64,000 nt of DNA from Vibrio europaeus (GCF_001695575.1 NZ_LUAX01000006.1:1-64000); one strand, 5' to 3'; positions 30,840-39,959 are shown, counted from the first letter of the stretch. Numbers and translations: made by a program. The notes: generated by a model from the sequence alone, not told the origin.

Positions 30840-31516
30840 TTACGATATGTTTTAAAGAATAGCAGCTTTTTGATGGTTAGATCAAGTAATTTAATAACTA
30901 AGCCTTAAAAAAGTAACTTTTCTTACATTGATTGGGGCTTTTTGTCGTAACTATTTTGATTTTTAATGATTAGGTTTCTGTGTAAAAACTAGACTCCAGT
31001 CACTTGGTTGTGGTTTTAAGTTATTGTTTTTGTTTGTTTTTTGTTGTGTTTCAAAGTTGTTACTCTGATGATTTTGTTGGTTTTGAATGCTTGGATCTTC
31101 TTGAGTTGGATGAGTGTCAATTTGCAGTTTTATGACTTAATTATGGCGTCATTTTAAATAAAGAGGTGTTGAAAAATGCTCTAAGTGTTCTTAGCTCAAC
31201 TCTTAAAATATAAAGTGAAACTTTTCTCATCGTGGTTTTGTTTTTAAGTAATTGTTTTTATTTAATTATATTTCTTTGTTGAGTGCTGGTGTCTGGAATT
31301 TTGGTCATTTTGCCAGTTTGGTTAGCTAGGAGTGAGCTAGGTTCTAAACAATAAATCATTATGAGCTGGCTGATTCAAGTTGGTGCTTGGCTAGACTATC
31401 TTAGGGCTAGCTCTAGAGAGGTATTAGTATTATCGAGATCCAAGTTTTGCCTTTTGGCGGTAGACATCTATGACTCTCTGCCTACACTAGCAGCTCATTT
31501 TTATTGAGGTGTTCGA
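30840..31516. other. Long AT-rich gap without a recognised gene
   Basis: About 680 bases rich in T runs (TTGTTTTTGTTTGTTTTTTG near 31025). No open frame with a good ribosome site and no tRNA is seen. It holds the promoter of the small peptide at its left end and that of the YhhN-like gene at its right end. An untranslated regulatory RNA cannot be excluded. Confidence 0.5.
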
Positions 31517-32140
31517 ATGTGGAGCTGGCTATCTGTTGCCCTTTCTGGGTATATCAGTATTTCCGCTAATGAAAGTAATCACATAAGACAAGCAGCGATG
31601 TTTAAAACGATGTCGCTACTGATGCTACTCGTGATGCTCTGGAGCCAACAAGGGCTTGTAGGAGCGGCTGCTTGGTGGGTATCGCTCGGTCTTATCATTT
31701 CTATGCTTGCCGATGGGCTCTACATCTATAAAAAACACCTTAAGCTCTGCTTTGCTGGCTTTATTGCTGCGCAGCTTTGTTACAGCGCATCATTTTGGTT
31801 CAAGCTTTCTGGCGAAATCGTTTGGTGGTTACCTGCGATGTTGCTCGGTATCGGTGTGGTGAGTTTTTTCTTACTGTTGCCTAAAATCGACCGATTGATT
31901 TTTCCTGTAGTAATGATGGGCATTGTCTTGCTGCAATTGAACTGGGCGGCAGGGGAAGTGTGGTTAATTAATGGTGGTCTTGCTAGCCTTACTGGGTTTA
32001 TTGGTTCTATCACCTTAACGTTCTCAGCCGCTTTGTTAGCCATTCATGATTACCGACATTCTATAGCTAAAGGCCGTTATCTTATATCTGGTAGCTACCT
32101 ACTCGCGCACTCTTTAATTACTGCGTCACTGATTATCTAA
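31517..32140 (+). CDS. YhhN family membrane protein (lysoplasmalogenase-like)
   Basis: The 207-residue protein has about seven or eight membrane segments. It fits the YhhN/TMEM86 family by size and topology and by polar residues inside helices (LGLIISMLADGLYIYKKH, FSAALLAIHDYRHS). Members in animals and Legionella hydrolyse lysoplasmalogens; in Vibrio the substrate is uncertain. It is a single gene with a long AT-rich leader upstream. Confidence 0.68.
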   Translation: MWSWLSVALSGYISISANESNHIRQAAMFKTMSLLMLLVMLWSQQGLVGAAAWWVSLGLIISMLADGLYIYKKHLKLCFAGFIAAQLCYSASFWFKLSGEIVWWLPAMLLGIGVVSFFLLLPKIDRLIFPVVMMGIVLLQLNWAAGEVWLINGGLASLTGFIGSITLTFSAALLAIHDYRHSIAKGRYLISGSYLLAHSLITASLII

Positions 32141-32202
32141 AATCAAAGAAACTTTTCTAATTGAAGGTATCCTCAATGCAAACACATTATCGAGGATGAT
32201 TC

Positions 32203-32439
32203 ATGTCAACTGAAATTCATGCCCATAACGTTCTAAACTTGCTAAGAGAACGTCCGATGTCGAAGCCGGAGCTAGAACAGGCGGTAAGTGAAGCATTTGG
32301 TGAGCAAGCGCGTTTTCGTACTTGTAAGTGCAACGGCTTCAACCTTAATACCTTGCTTGAGTTCTTCATTGAGCGTGAAAAAGTGATCGTTGAGGATGGA
32401 ATTTGGAGTGTAAATGCTGAGCGAGTGTGCAGCCACTAG
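32203..32439 (+). CDS. YecH family metal-binding protein
   Basis: The 78-residue protein begins with MSTEIHAHNVLNLLRERP. Its cysteine and histidine residues (HAHNV, FRTCKCNGFN, ERVCSH) match the YecH family of probable metal-binding small proteins. The role is unknown. A ribosome site GAGGATG stands before the start. Confidence 0.82.
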   Translation: MSTEIHAHNVLNLLRERPMSKPELEQAVSEAFGEQARFRTCKCNGFNLNTLLEFFIEREKVIVEDGIWSVNAERVCSH

Positions 32440-32581
32440 GTTAGCCAACTCCTTGCTTATGTCGATACTCATTTTATTGGCAAGATAAATTGCATTGATA
32501 CCTCCAAATCCTTGAACGAGATTGCTATACTTCGCCGACTTTTTGTGCGCTTAGATTTATCTCGTTTTTTGGAGGCTTTTT

Positions 32582-33166
32582 ATGGACATACTTTCTGCTG
32601 CGACCATGTTGTTCTTAATCATGGACCCGCTTGGCAATCTTCCTATTGTCCTATCTATCCTGAAACACTTAGATCCTAAACGTAGACGTAAAGTCCTGGT
32701 TCGTGAGTTATTCTTTGCGCTGGGTATCTTGTTGCTATTCTTGTTCGCAGGTAAGAGCATTCTCAACTTCTTACATGTCCAGCCAGAAACGTTAAGTATC
32801 TCGGGTGGTATTATCCTGTTTATTATCGCCATTAAGATGATTTTCCCAAGCGGCGGTAGTATTACTGGCCTAGCCGCAGGTGAAGAGCCGTTTATTGTCC
32901 CTATGGCGATTCCTATGATAGCCGGTCCGTCAGTGATTGCTGCGCTGCTGCTACTGTCTAGCCAACACCCAGATAACCTAGTCGAGTTATCAGCGGCGGT
33001 TTTACTGGCTTGGGGTGTGACCTTCTTTATCTTGATGTTCTATAACTTCTTCCACCGTATATTGGGCGAGCGAGGTCTAAAAGCGGTAGAGCGTTTGATG
33101 GGATTGCTACTGATTATGATCTCTACCCAGATGTTCCTCGATGGTGTGAAGGGTTATCTAGGCTAG
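32582..33166 (+). CDS. yhgN: MarC/YhgN family membrane protein
   Basis: The 194-residue protein has about six membrane segments and belongs to the MarC (NAAT) family. The start MDILSAATMLFLIMDPLGNLP and the later PLAIPM-type motif (VPMAIPMIAGPSVIAAL) are typical, as is LMGLLLIMIST near the end. It is closest to E. coli YhgN by memory of sequence. Transport function in this family is not firmly shown. It shares a terminator with the convergent DUF1145 gene. Confidence 0.9.
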   Translation: MDILSAATMLFLIMDPLGNLPIVLSILKHLDPKRRRKVLVRELFFALGILLLFLFAGKSILNFLHVQPETLSISGGIILFIIAIKMIFPSGGSITGLAAGEEPFIVPMAIPMIAGPSVIAALLLLSSQHPDNLVELSAAVLLAWGVTFFILMFYNFFHRILGERGLKAVERLMGLLLIMISTQMFLDGVKGYLG

Positions 33167-33180
33167 AACAGACAGAGACA

Positions 33181-33210
33181 AAAATGCCGCTTTCAACAGC
33201 GGCATTTTTT
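33181..33210. terminator. Bidirectional terminator between yhgN and the DUF1145 gene
   Basis: AAAATGCCGCT and AGCGGCATTTT form an 11-bp stem around five bases, with TTTTT on one side and A on the other. Confidence 0.88.
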
Positions 33211-33216
33211 ATTTTC

Positions 33217-33483
33217 TTAAGTCATGTACTTACGACGGATATCGAGTAGGGCGAAAATACCGAAGATCAGAATTGACCACTTCTCCCATCGAGTCATCTT
33301 AATCTTGTCGCCAAAGGCACCAATGAAAATAGCCATTTGTATGCCGTGCATAATAAATAGGAATGCCGTCATGATGTAGAGTGCAATGGCTGCTTTACCT
33401 GGGAAAGGCATGAAAAAATTAAGAATAAGAATAAACCAAACAAAACCAATCGCGGCTTTGGCTAACATAATGAGTGCTTTCAT
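33217..33483 (-). CDS. yhhL: DUF1145 family membrane protein (YhhL)
   Basis: The 88-residue protein has two to three membrane segments and ends KWSILIFGIFALLDIRRKY. It matches DUF1145/YhhL, which lies right after rsmD in enterobacteria; here it lies 13 bases downstream of rsmD on the same strand. Function is unknown. Confidence 0.83.
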   Translation of the reverse strand: MKALIMLAKAAIGFVWFILILNFFMPFPGKAAIALYIMTAFLFIMHGIQMAIFIGAFGDKIKMTRWEKWSILIFGIFALLDIRRKYMT

Positions 33484-33496
33484 TTAAGGTTCCTTA

Positions 33497-34096
33497 TTAG
33501 CTTTGTTGTCTTTCAAACAATCTGAAGCTGACCTGGCCTGCGTGCTTTTCTCTATGCAGATGCCAGTGGGCAGGGATTCCGTCAAGGCTCAGCTCTTTTT
33601 CTGTTTCAACATAGATCATCGCATCTTCGGCTAACCAGCCATTTTTCTCAAGTAGGGAAATTGTTTCGTTAAGTAACCCTTTACGAAAAGGCGGATCAAT
33701 GAACACGACATGATGCGGCGTTCCAGCTTGCTTCAGATAGCTTAGCGCATCGGTGTTGTGGGCCTGAAGGTTGGTTGCTTTCAATGCCGCAATGTTCTTA
33801 TTTATCTGATTGAACGCATTGGCATTGAGTTCGACTAAAGTCACCATTTCAGCTTGGCGAGAGGCGGCTTCAAAACCCAGTCCACCTGACCCCGCAAACA
33901 AATCTAAGCATTTAGCACGAGGAATGTCCTGTGCAAGCCAGTTAAATAGCGTCTCTTTTACGCGATCGGTTGTCGGTCTTAATCCTTCAGTATCATGAAC
34001 AGGGAGTTTACGTCCTCTCCATAAACCGCTAATAATACGAACAAAGCCAGTTGAAGGCTTTTTTTGTGATGTGTTTTGCTGGCGACGTCTTACCAT
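33497..34096 (-). CDS. rsmD: 16S rRNA (guanine-966 N2)-methyltransferase
   Basis: RsmD methylates G966 of 16S rRNA in the small subunit. The 199-residue Rossmann-type enzyme has the start IRIISGLWRGRKLPV, the family segment LRPTTDRVKETLFNWL, the SAM motif CLDLFAGSGGLGFEAASR and the catalytic VFIDPPF. It is divergent from ftsY, as in E. coli. Confidence 0.95.
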   Translation of the reverse strand: MVRRRQQNTSQKKPSTGFVRIISGLWRGRKLPVHDTEGLRPTTDRVKETLFNWLAQDIPRAKCLDLFAGSGGLGFEAASRQAEMVTLVELNANAFNQINKNIAALKATNLQAHNTDALSYLKQAGTPHHVVFIDPPFRKGLLNETISLLEKNGWLAEDAMIYVETEKELSLDGIPAHWHLHREKHAGQVSFRLFERQQS

Positions 34097-34306
34097 AGAT
34101 TTTTTGACCGCTAATAAAGTGATACTATAGCCAGTCGCTCTGCTGTGAGCGCTAACATACAGCCCAAATTTGTTGATGACAAAGTGTATACCATCCCATA
34201 GGTAGTTAAAAACTTTTCACTGTGTTGTCATTTTTCTTTTCTGCGCGTGGATAATCCGTGCGGAAAAGAGTCTGAGTTAAAATAAGACGATCTAGGATAG
34301 CCCCAG

Positions 34307-35503
34307 ATGACGGAAAAAAAGAAGCGCGGATTACTTTCTTGGCTTGGTTTCGGCGATGAAGAGCAAACCAAGCAACCCGCTGAAGAACAAAAAAATACCA
34401 TTGAAGAAGTTGTCGAAGAGACACCAGTTGTTGACGAGCAAGTTGAGCAACCTAACACTGAGCTAGCAGAAGCAGAAGCAGAAGCAGAAGCAGAAGCAGA
34501 AGCAGAAGCAGAAGCAGAAGAGGTTGTTGAAGTTGTCGAGCAGCCAGCTGAGCCACGTGTTGTTGAACAAGAAAAACCGACAGAAAGCTTCTTTGCTCGC
34601 TTAAAACGCAGCTTGGCTCGTACTAAAGCGAATATTGGCGCAGGTTTCTTCGGCTTGTTTAAAGACAAGCAAATCGACGATGAGCTATTTGAAGAGTTGG
34701 AAGAGCAGCTACTTATTGCCGATGTGGGTATGGATACCACACTTAAGATCATCGACAACCTGACCGAGAAAGCGTCTCGCCAAGATCTTAAAGATGGTGA
34801 GGCTCTTTACGGCTTACTCAAAGAAGAGATGGCAGAGATTCTATCTAATGTTGAGAAGCCGCTGGAAGTCGACACTTCTAAAGCCCCTTACGTTATTCTT
34901 ATGGTCGGTGTTAACGGGGTTGGTAAAACGACAACCATTGGTAAGCTAGCGAAACAGTTCCAAGCTGAAGGTAAAAAAGTCATGCTTGCTGCGGGTGATA
35001 CTTTCCGTGCCGCGGCGGTTGAACAGCTACAAGTTTGGGGTGAGCGAAACAACGTCCCGGTTGTCGCGCAGCATACTGGCGCAGATAGTGCTTCCGTTAT
35101 CTACGATGCAATTGAATCAGCGAAAGCGAAAGGTGTTGATGTGGTTATCGCTGATACCGCGGGCCGCCTGCAGAACAAAGCGAACCTGATGGAAGAGCTG
35201 CGTAAGATCGTTCGTGTAATGCAGAAGGTCGATGGCTCTGCACCGCATGAAATCATGCTGACTTTGGATGCAGGTACCGGTCAAAACGCTATCAGCCAAG
35301 CCAAACTGTTTAGTGATGTCGCGCCGTTAACGGGTATTACCCTTACTAAGTTAGACGGTACCGCGAAAGGTGGCGTGATCTTCGCACTTGCCGATCAGTT
35401 CCAAATTCCAATTCGTTACATTGGTGTGGGTGAAGGGATTGATGATCTACGCCCATTTGAAACTCAAGAGTTTATTGATGCGCTGTTTAGCCGCGAAGAC
35501 TAA
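34307..35503 (+). CDS. ftsY: Signal recognition particle receptor FtsY
   Basis: FtsY docks ribosome-SRP complexes at the membrane. The 398-residue protein has an acidic, variable A domain (to about 95) that includes nine AE repeats, then the N domain and the GTPase G domain. Motifs: GVNGVGKTTTIGKLA (P loop), DTFRAAAVEQL, DTAGRLQNK, TKLDGTAKGG and a C-terminal GVGEGIDDLRPF. It precedes ftsE and ftsX as in E. coli, with a repeat element in the gap between them. Confidence 0.97.
   Translation: MTEKKKRGLLSWLGFGDEEQTKQPAEEQKNTIEEVVEETPVVDEQVEQPNTELAEAEAEAEAEAEAEAEAEEVVEVVEQPAEPRVVEQEKPTESFFARLKRSLARTKANIGAGFFGLFKDKQIDDELFEELEEQLLIADVGMDTTLKIIDNLTEKASRQDLKDGEALYGLLKEEMAEILSNVEKPLEVDTSKAPYVILMVGVNGVGKTTTIGKLAKQFQAEGKKVMLAAGDTFRAAAVEQLQVWGERNNVPVVAQHTGADSASVIYDAIESAKAKGVDVVIADTAGRLQNKANLMEELRKIVRVMQKVDGSAPHEIMLTLDAGTGQNAISQAKLFSDVAPLTGITLTKLDGTAKGGVIFALADQFQIPIRYIGVGEGIDDLRPFETQEFIDALFSRED
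34466..34519 (+). repeat. Nine tandem GCAGAA units in ftsY
   Basis: Nine exact 6-bp units give (Ala-Glu)9 in the acidic A domain of FtsY. The length is a multiple of three, so copy changes keep the frame. The A domain is variable in the family, so change in repeat number is probably tolerated. Confidence 0.95.
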
Positions 35504-35504
35504 T

Positions 35505-35627
35505 CCCCGTCATATTTGAAGCTGCAGCGTTGTTGACGGCATCAATTCCGCCCTAATCAAATAGAGCACCTATGCTCATAGGGCTGAATGGATTTGTCGC
35601 CTAGCTGCAACTCCAACTACTTAGGGG
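35505..35627. repeat. Palindromic intergenic repeat element, 123 bp
   Basis: The ends are CCCCGTCATATTTGAAGCTG and, inverted, CTGCAACTCCAACTACTTAG plus GGG; about 17 of 24 bases match as terminal inverted repeats. Inside, GAGCACCTATGCTC and GCCCTA/TAGGGC form nested stems. A shortened copy lies at 26665-26700. This looks like a dispersed Vibrio element of the MITE or ERIC kind. Transcribed as part of the ftsY-ftsE mRNA it would form a large hairpin. Confidence 0.65.
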
Positions 35628-35664
35628 ATAAATACTATAGAGAAGTTCATAAGAGGGATTTCGG

Positions 35665-36339
35665 GTGATAAAATTTCAGCAAGTGAGTAAGGCTTATCGT
35701 GGTGGACGACAAGCCTTACAGAAGGTCGATTTTCATCTTCGTCGTGGTGAAATGGCTTTTCTTGGCGGACATTCAGGTGCTGGAAAAAGTACTCTGCTAA
35801 AGTTGATTTGTGCCATTGAACGACCTACGGATGGCAAAATCAGCTTTAACGACCACGATATCACTCGAATTCCTAATAAGGATATTCCCTTCCTACGTCG
35901 CAATATCGGCATTGTGTTTCAGGATCATCGTTTGCTGATGGACCGAAGCGTGTTTGATAACGTCGCTTTGCCGATGCGAATCGAGGCGATCTCAGAGAAC
36001 GAAATTAAGCGTCGTGTATCCGCGGCTCTGGATAAGACGGGTCTATTGGACAAAGCGAAATGCTTGCCAAGCCAACTGTCTGGTGGTGAGCAGCAGCGTG
36101 TCGGTATCGCGCGTGCTGTGGTTAATCGACCAACCTTACTGTTAGCGGATGAACCTACCGGTAACTTAGACCCTGAGCTCTCTAGCCGAGTACTGAAGCT
36201 ATTTGAAGAGTTTAACCGTGCTGGCGTTACCATTCTTTTAGCAACGCACGATATTGGGTTAGTGAACACTCGCCCACAGTACCGCCATCTAGAGCTAAAC
36301 CAAGGTTTTTTGAGTGAGGTGGAAGATTATGGGCTCTAA
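35665..36339 (+). CDS. ftsE: Cell-division ABC ATPase FtsE
   Basis: FtsE with FtsX forms a membrane complex that activates peptidoglycan hydrolysis at the septum. The 224-residue protein has Walker [15 protein letters not shown], signature [14 protein letters not shown], Walker [14 protein letters not shown] and the switch His in LATHDIGL. It starts at GTG with AGAGGGAT upstream and overlaps ftsX by 11 bases. Confidence 0.96.
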   Translation: MIKFQQVSKAYRGGRQALQKVDFHLRRGEMAFLGGHSGAGKSTLLKLICAIERPTDGKISFNDHDITRIPNKDIPFLRRNIGIVFQDHRLLMDRSVFDNVALPMRIEAISENEIKRRVSAALDKTGLLDKAKCLPSQLSGGEQQRVGIARAVVNRPTLLLADEPTGNLDPELSSRVLKLFEEFNRAGVTILLATHDIGLVNTRPQYRHLELNQGFLSEVEDYGL

Positions 36340-37297
36340 TAAGCGCAACAAAAATACCAACGCCTCTCGTGCTAAGAATCGCGTTAAGAAAGACAGCTTT
36401 TTTACCGTTCATTTCAAGCAAGCTAGACTTTCTCTCGCTGAATTTTGGCAGCGGCCACTGGGCAATATTCTTACTTTAGCCGTTATCTCGATGGCATTAG
36501 CCATGCCTTCTGCTTTGTACCTATTGGGTAAGAATATTTCTGCTGCTTCAACCAATGTCACTAGTCCGTCGCAGGTAAGTGCTTACATAGAAGAGCGCAT
36601 ACCTGAAGCGCGGATCATGGTCCTCAAAGATGAACTAGAAACATCGCTTGATGTGGCTAAGGTTGAATACATCTCCCCGCAGCAAGGTCTCGATGACCTC
36701 AGCCAATACTCCGGCTTTGAACAGGCTCTGAGCTTATTAGATGATTACGCGCTACCTGGTGTGTTGGTGATCACTCCGAGTCAAGATGATAAACAAGCCA
36801 TTAAACGTCTCGCTGAGCGCGTCGCTAATGAAGAAGGCATTACCGATGTTCGCTTGGATGAAGATTGGTTAACACGACTCGACGCGATCAAAAATCTCGT
36901 CAGTGGCATCGTGATTACCTTATCAGTGTTGATGCTTGGCTCAGTGTTCTTAATTGTTGGTAACACATTACGCTTTAACGTGTTAGCCAATAAAGAAGAG
37001 ATTCAAACCATGAAACTGATTGGCGCGACTAATAGCTATATTCTTCGCCCATATTTGTACTCAGGTATGTGGTTTGGTCTGCTAGGGGCGATTACAGCGT
37101 GGGTGTTAACTGCGGTAATCACAGTTCTACTTAATAGCAGTGTAGAGAAGTTGGCGCTTCTGTATGATAGCCACTTCAGATTGGTGGGTCTAAGTTGGGA
37201 TGAGTCTTTACTACTGGTGATGCTAGGAACCTTCCTCGGTTGTTTGGCGGCAAAGGTTTCAGCGCAGCGTCATCTCAAAGAAATTGAACCTGTTTAA
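36329..37297 (+). CDS. ftsX: Cell-division membrane protein FtsX
   Basis: The 322-residue protein has a basic N-terminal tail and a first membrane helix at about 45-65 (ILTLAVISMALAMPSALYLL). A periplasmic domain follows (about 70-195), then three C-terminal helices in the FtsX-type permease fold. The periplasmic domain contacts EnvC in E. coli. The chosen ATG at 36329 follows GAGGTGG; a GTG at 36314 in frame is possible. It overlaps the end of ftsE. Confidence 0.94.
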   Translation: MGSNKRNKNTNASRAKNRVKKDSFFTVHFKQARLSLAEFWQRPLGNILTLAVISMALAMPSALYLLGKNISAASTNVTSPSQVSAYIEERIPEARIMVLKDELETSLDVAKVEYISPQQGLDDLSQYSGFEQALSLLDDYALPGVLVITPSQDDKQAIKRLAERVANEEGITDVRLDEDWLTRLDAIKNLVSGIVITLSVLMLGSVFLIVGNTLRFNVLANKEEIQTMKLIGATNSYILRPYLYSGMWFGLLGAITAWVLTAVITVLLNSSVEKLALLYDSHFRLVGLSWDESLLLVMLGTFLGCLAAKVSAQRHLKEIEPV

Positions 37298-37329
37298 TTG
37301 AACCCGATTATTTTGTTGTTGTCATACTA

Positions 37330-37357
37330 TTGAAAAAAGTAGACGCTACCGTATACT
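37330..37357 (+). promoter_or_regulatory. Candidate rpoH promoter
   Basis: TTGAAA and TATACT lie 16 bases apart, each one base off the sigma-70 consensus. This is about 125 bp before the rpoH start, which agrees with a vegetative promoter feeding a long leader. Confidence 0.55.
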
Positions 37358-37404
37358 TTTTCTCTTGTATAGACGAATTGTTTATGCATAATAACCTTCC
37401 CCTG

Positions 37405-37432
37405 CTTGAAACCTGTTCATTTTAGGTTCAAG
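37405..37432 (+). promoter_or_regulatory. Hairpin in the rpoH leader
   Basis: CTTGAAACCT and AGGTTCAAG form a stem of nine pairs with one bulge. It lies about 50 bases before the rpoH ATG in the probable untranslated leader. RpoH translation is temperature-controlled by mRNA structure in E. coli; this hairpin might contribute, but it does not cover the start codon. Confidence 0.4.
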
Positions 37433-37480
37433 ATTGGTGGGCTAAAACATACTCCAGATCAGAGATTGATGAGGACTTGA

Positions 37481-38338
37481 ATGACTAAGCAAGCATACCC
37501 AATGGCTGTAGTGACACAAGATAGCTTAGACAGCTATATTCGTTCAGTGAACAGCTATCCAATGCTAACTCCTGAAGAGGAGCGTGGACTTGCAGAGCGT
37601 CTGCATTACGACGGTGAAATCGAGGCTGCAAAAGGCTTAATCCTTTCGCACCTGCGCTTCGTTGTACACGTGGCTCGTGGTTATTCAGGTTACGGTCTAC
37701 CAATGGCTGACCTTGTTCAAGAAGGCAACATTGGCCTGATGAAGGCTGTAAAACGCTTTAATCCTGAAGTCGGTGTTCGCTTGGTTTCATTCGCGGTGCA
37801 CTGGATCAAAGCAGAGATTCACGAGTACGTTTTGCGTAACTGGCGTATTGTGAAAATTGCGACGACTAAAGCGCAACGTAAATTGTTCTTCAATCTGCGT
37901 AAGTCGAAAAAGCGTCTAGGTTGGTTTAACAACGGTGAAGTTGAAACGGTTGCGCGTGAGTTAGGTGTAGAGCCTTCAGAAGTTCGTGAAATGGAATCTC
38001 GCTTGGCTGCGCAAGATGCGACATTTGAAATGCCAACCGATGATGATGACTCAAATGCTTCTTACACTGCACCTATGGTGTACCTAGAAGATAAGTCTTC
38101 TGATGTTGCCGATAATGTTGAAGCAGCAAACTGGCAAGCACACACTAACAACCGTTTGAGCTTAGCACTAAAGAGCTTAGATGAGCGTAGCCAACATATT
38201 GTTCGTTCACGTTGGTTAGATGATAACAAGTCGACGCTGCAAGAACTGGCAGAAACGTATAGCGTATCTGCAGAGCGAATTCGTCAGCTAGAAAAGAACG
38301 CGATGAAGAAATTGAAAGCGGCGGTTGGTGAATTCTAA
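37481..38338 (+). CDS. rpoH: Heat-shock sigma factor sigma-32
   Basis: RpoH directs RNA polymerase to chaperone and protease genes. The 285-residue protein has regions 1.2 and 2 with [33 protein letters not shown] and region 2.4 [21 protein letters not shown]; the latter includes the RpoH box (QRKLFFNLR) that marks this family. Region 4 ends with [17 protein letters not shown]. It follows ftsYEX, as in E. coli, and has its own promoter and a strong terminator. Confidence 0.97.
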   Translation: MTKQAYPMAVVTQDSLDSYIRSVNSYPMLTPEEERGLAERLHYDGEIEAAKGLILSHLRFVVHVARGYSGYGLPMADLVQEGNIGLMKAVKRFNPEVGVRLVSFAVHWIKAEIHEYVLRNWRIVKIATTKAQRKLFFNLRKSKKRLGWFNNGEVETVARELGVEPSEVREMESRLAAQDATFEMPTDDDDSNASYTAPMVYLEDKSSDVADNVEAANWQAHTNNRLSLALKSLDERSQHIVRSRWLDDNKSTLQELAETYSVSAERIRQLEKNAMKKLKAAVGEF

Positions 38339-38364
38339 CCTCTGACTTTTTAAACGAATCTACC

Positions 38365-38396
38365 AAGCCGAGATCATATGATCTCGGCTTTTTTAT
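38365..38396 (+). terminator. Terminator of rpoH
   Basis: AAGCCGAGATC and GATCTCGGCTT form an 11-bp palindrome around four bases, followed by TTTTTATT. Confidence 0.92.
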
Positions 38397-38454
38397 TGCT
38401 GATCATTTATTGAGTTATTTGGATGATTAGAGATCGAGTTTGTCTCACCTTGCC

Positions 38455-38671
38455 TGTGGGTAACTCTGTGGTAAATTTCTTTGCTATCTGTCAGAAAGCG
38501 GGGTAGATAAAGGCATCTCGACCCATTATCTCGTGGGGATAGTTTTGCTTTTACACACAATAAAATAATGATCATCACTACATATAGTGGATCAAAAATC
38601 ACTGAGATACTTTATCAACGCAATCCACAGATTTATCCACAGTTGATGAATTTATGATCGCTGGTGGATAA
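38455..38671. promoter_or_regulatory. Cluster of DnaA-box-like sequences between rpoH and glpE
   Basis: TTATCCACA at 38633-38641 is a perfect DnaA box. TGTGGGTAA at 38455-38463 (minus-strand TTACCCACA) and GGTGGATAA at 38663-38671 (minus-strand TTATCCACC) each differ by one base. The region also has several GATC sites and holds no gene between 38397 and 38751. Whether DnaA acts here on glpE, rpoH or as a titration site is unknown. Confidence 0.45.
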
Positions 38672-38751
38672 CCTTACTGCCCTCGTGTACTTGTTGACCA
38701 CTGGATAGGTTACAATGGCGTTAGATAATTACGATATAAAAGAGAAAGTTC

Positions 38752-39078
38752 ATGGATCAGTTTAAGCATATTGATGTGGGTAGTGCGCAAAGTCTTCTTG
38801 AGCAAGGAGATGCGCGTATGGTGGATATTCGCGACCCTCAATCTTTTGCCGTGTCTCACGCCAAAGATGCCTTCCATTTAACCAACGATACGATTGTGAC
38901 CTTTATGGACGATGTAGAGTTCGAGCAACCCGTATTAGTGATGTGTTATCACGGCATCAGCAGCCAAGGTGCGGCTCAGTATTTGGTTAACCAAGGCTTT
39001 GAGCAGGTGTATAGTGTTGATGGCGGCTTTGAAGCATGGCAAAGAGCCGAACTTCCGACAGAATCCAACTTAGGATAG
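38752..39078 (+). CDS. glpE: Thiosulfate sulfurtransferase GlpE
   Basis: The 108-residue single-domain rhodanese transfers sulfur from thiosulfate to cyanide or other acceptors in vitro. The active Cys lies in [18 protein letters not shown], the typical GlpE loop, preceded by [10 protein letters not shown]. An AGAGAAAG ribosome site lies before the start. It is followed four bases later by glpG. Confidence 0.95.
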   Translation: MDQFKHIDVGSAQSLLEQGDARMVDIRDPQSFAVSHAKDAFHLTNDTIVTFMDDVEFEQPVLVMCYHGISSQGAAQYLVNQGFEQVYSVDGGFEAWQRAELPTESNLG

Positions 39079-39082
39079 CTTT

Positions 39083-39913
39083 ATGTATCGACTCATCTCC
39101 CTCAATAATCCGCGTATGGCACAAGCATTTATCGACTATATGGCCTCGCGCCAGATAGATATTCAGATGATGCCGGAGGGAGAAGGGCAGTTTGCGTTGT
39201 GGTTGACCGATAGTCAGTATCAAATGGAGGCGGAGTCGGAGCTGCAGCAGTTTTTATCCGACCCTAATGCCAACAAATATCAAGCGGCGTCATGGGATAT
39301 GGCCGAAAGCCGCAAGAATCATTTTACTTATCAATCGCCAAGTATGTTAGCCATGATTAAGGCCAAAGCCGGGCCGATAACATTATCTGTTATGGTGATC
39401 TGTTTAGTGATTTTTACCATGCAGCAGCTTGGTTCTGGTGAAGGGGTGTTTGCTGCTTTGCACTTCCCAGCGTTTGCGGGACAAGAGTGGCAACTTTGGC
39501 GTTGGGTGAGCCATGCTGTTCTTCATTTTTCCGTTATGCATATCGCCTTTAACTTACTCTGGTGGTGGCAGCTTGGTGGCGATATTGAGCAAAGGTTAGG
39601 CTCAGGCAAACTACTGCAGTTGTTTGCGGTTTCTGCTGCGCTCTCAGGGGCGGGGCAATACTGGGTTGAAGGCGCTAACTTTGGCGGTTTATCTGGTGTG
39701 GTTTATGCACTGGTTGGCTACTTATGGATGTTGGGCTACAAAGCGCCACAACTTGGACTGAGTATGCCTAAACCTATGATCGGTTTTATGCTGGTGTGGT
39801 TGGTGCTTGGTTTTGTTCAGCCGTATATGGCGATTGCCAATACTGCCCATTTAGTTGGCCTGTTATCCGGTGTGGCTCTGGGTTTGTTCGATGCGAGCCG
39901 AGCGAAAAAGTAG
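39083..39913 (+). CDS. glpG: Rhomboid intramembrane protease GlpG
   Basis: GlpG cleaves membrane proteins inside the bilayer. The 276-residue protein has a cytoplasmic N-terminal domain (to about 85) and six membrane helices. It shows the Trp-Arg loop motif WRWVSHAVLHFSVMHIAFNLLW, catalytic Ser in GLSGVVYALVGY and catalytic His in ANTAHLVGLLSG. It is paired with glpE, as in E. coli. A hairpin terminator follows. Confidence 0.96.
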   Translation: MYRLISLNNPRMAQAFIDYMASRQIDIQMMPEGEGQFALWLTDSQYQMEAESELQQFLSDPNANKYQAASWDMAESRKNHFTYQSPSMLAMIKAKAGPITLSVMVICLVIFTMQQLGSGEGVFAALHFPAFAGQEWQLWRWVSHAVLHFSVMHIAFNLLWWWQLGGDIEQRLGSGKLLQLFAVSAALSGAGQYWVEGANFGGLSGVVYALVGYLWMLGYKAPQLGLSMPKPMIGFMLVWLVLGFVQPYMAIANTAHLVGLLSGVALGLFDASRAKK

Positions 39914-39920
39914 CAATAAA

Positions 39921-39948
39921 AAACGGCGCGATAAGCGCCGTTTGATTA
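39921..39948. terminator. Terminator between glpG and the FliL-like gene
   Basis: AAACGGCGC and GCGCCGTTT form a nine-bp stem around four to five bases between convergent genes. Confidence 0.8.
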
Positions 39949-39959
39949 GCTAGCACACA

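Noticed and set aside
34228..34758. Minus-strand frame rich in Ser-Ala opposite ftsY
   Set aside because: It is the complement of the GCAGAA repeats and the acidic coding region of ftsY; ftsY itself is certain.
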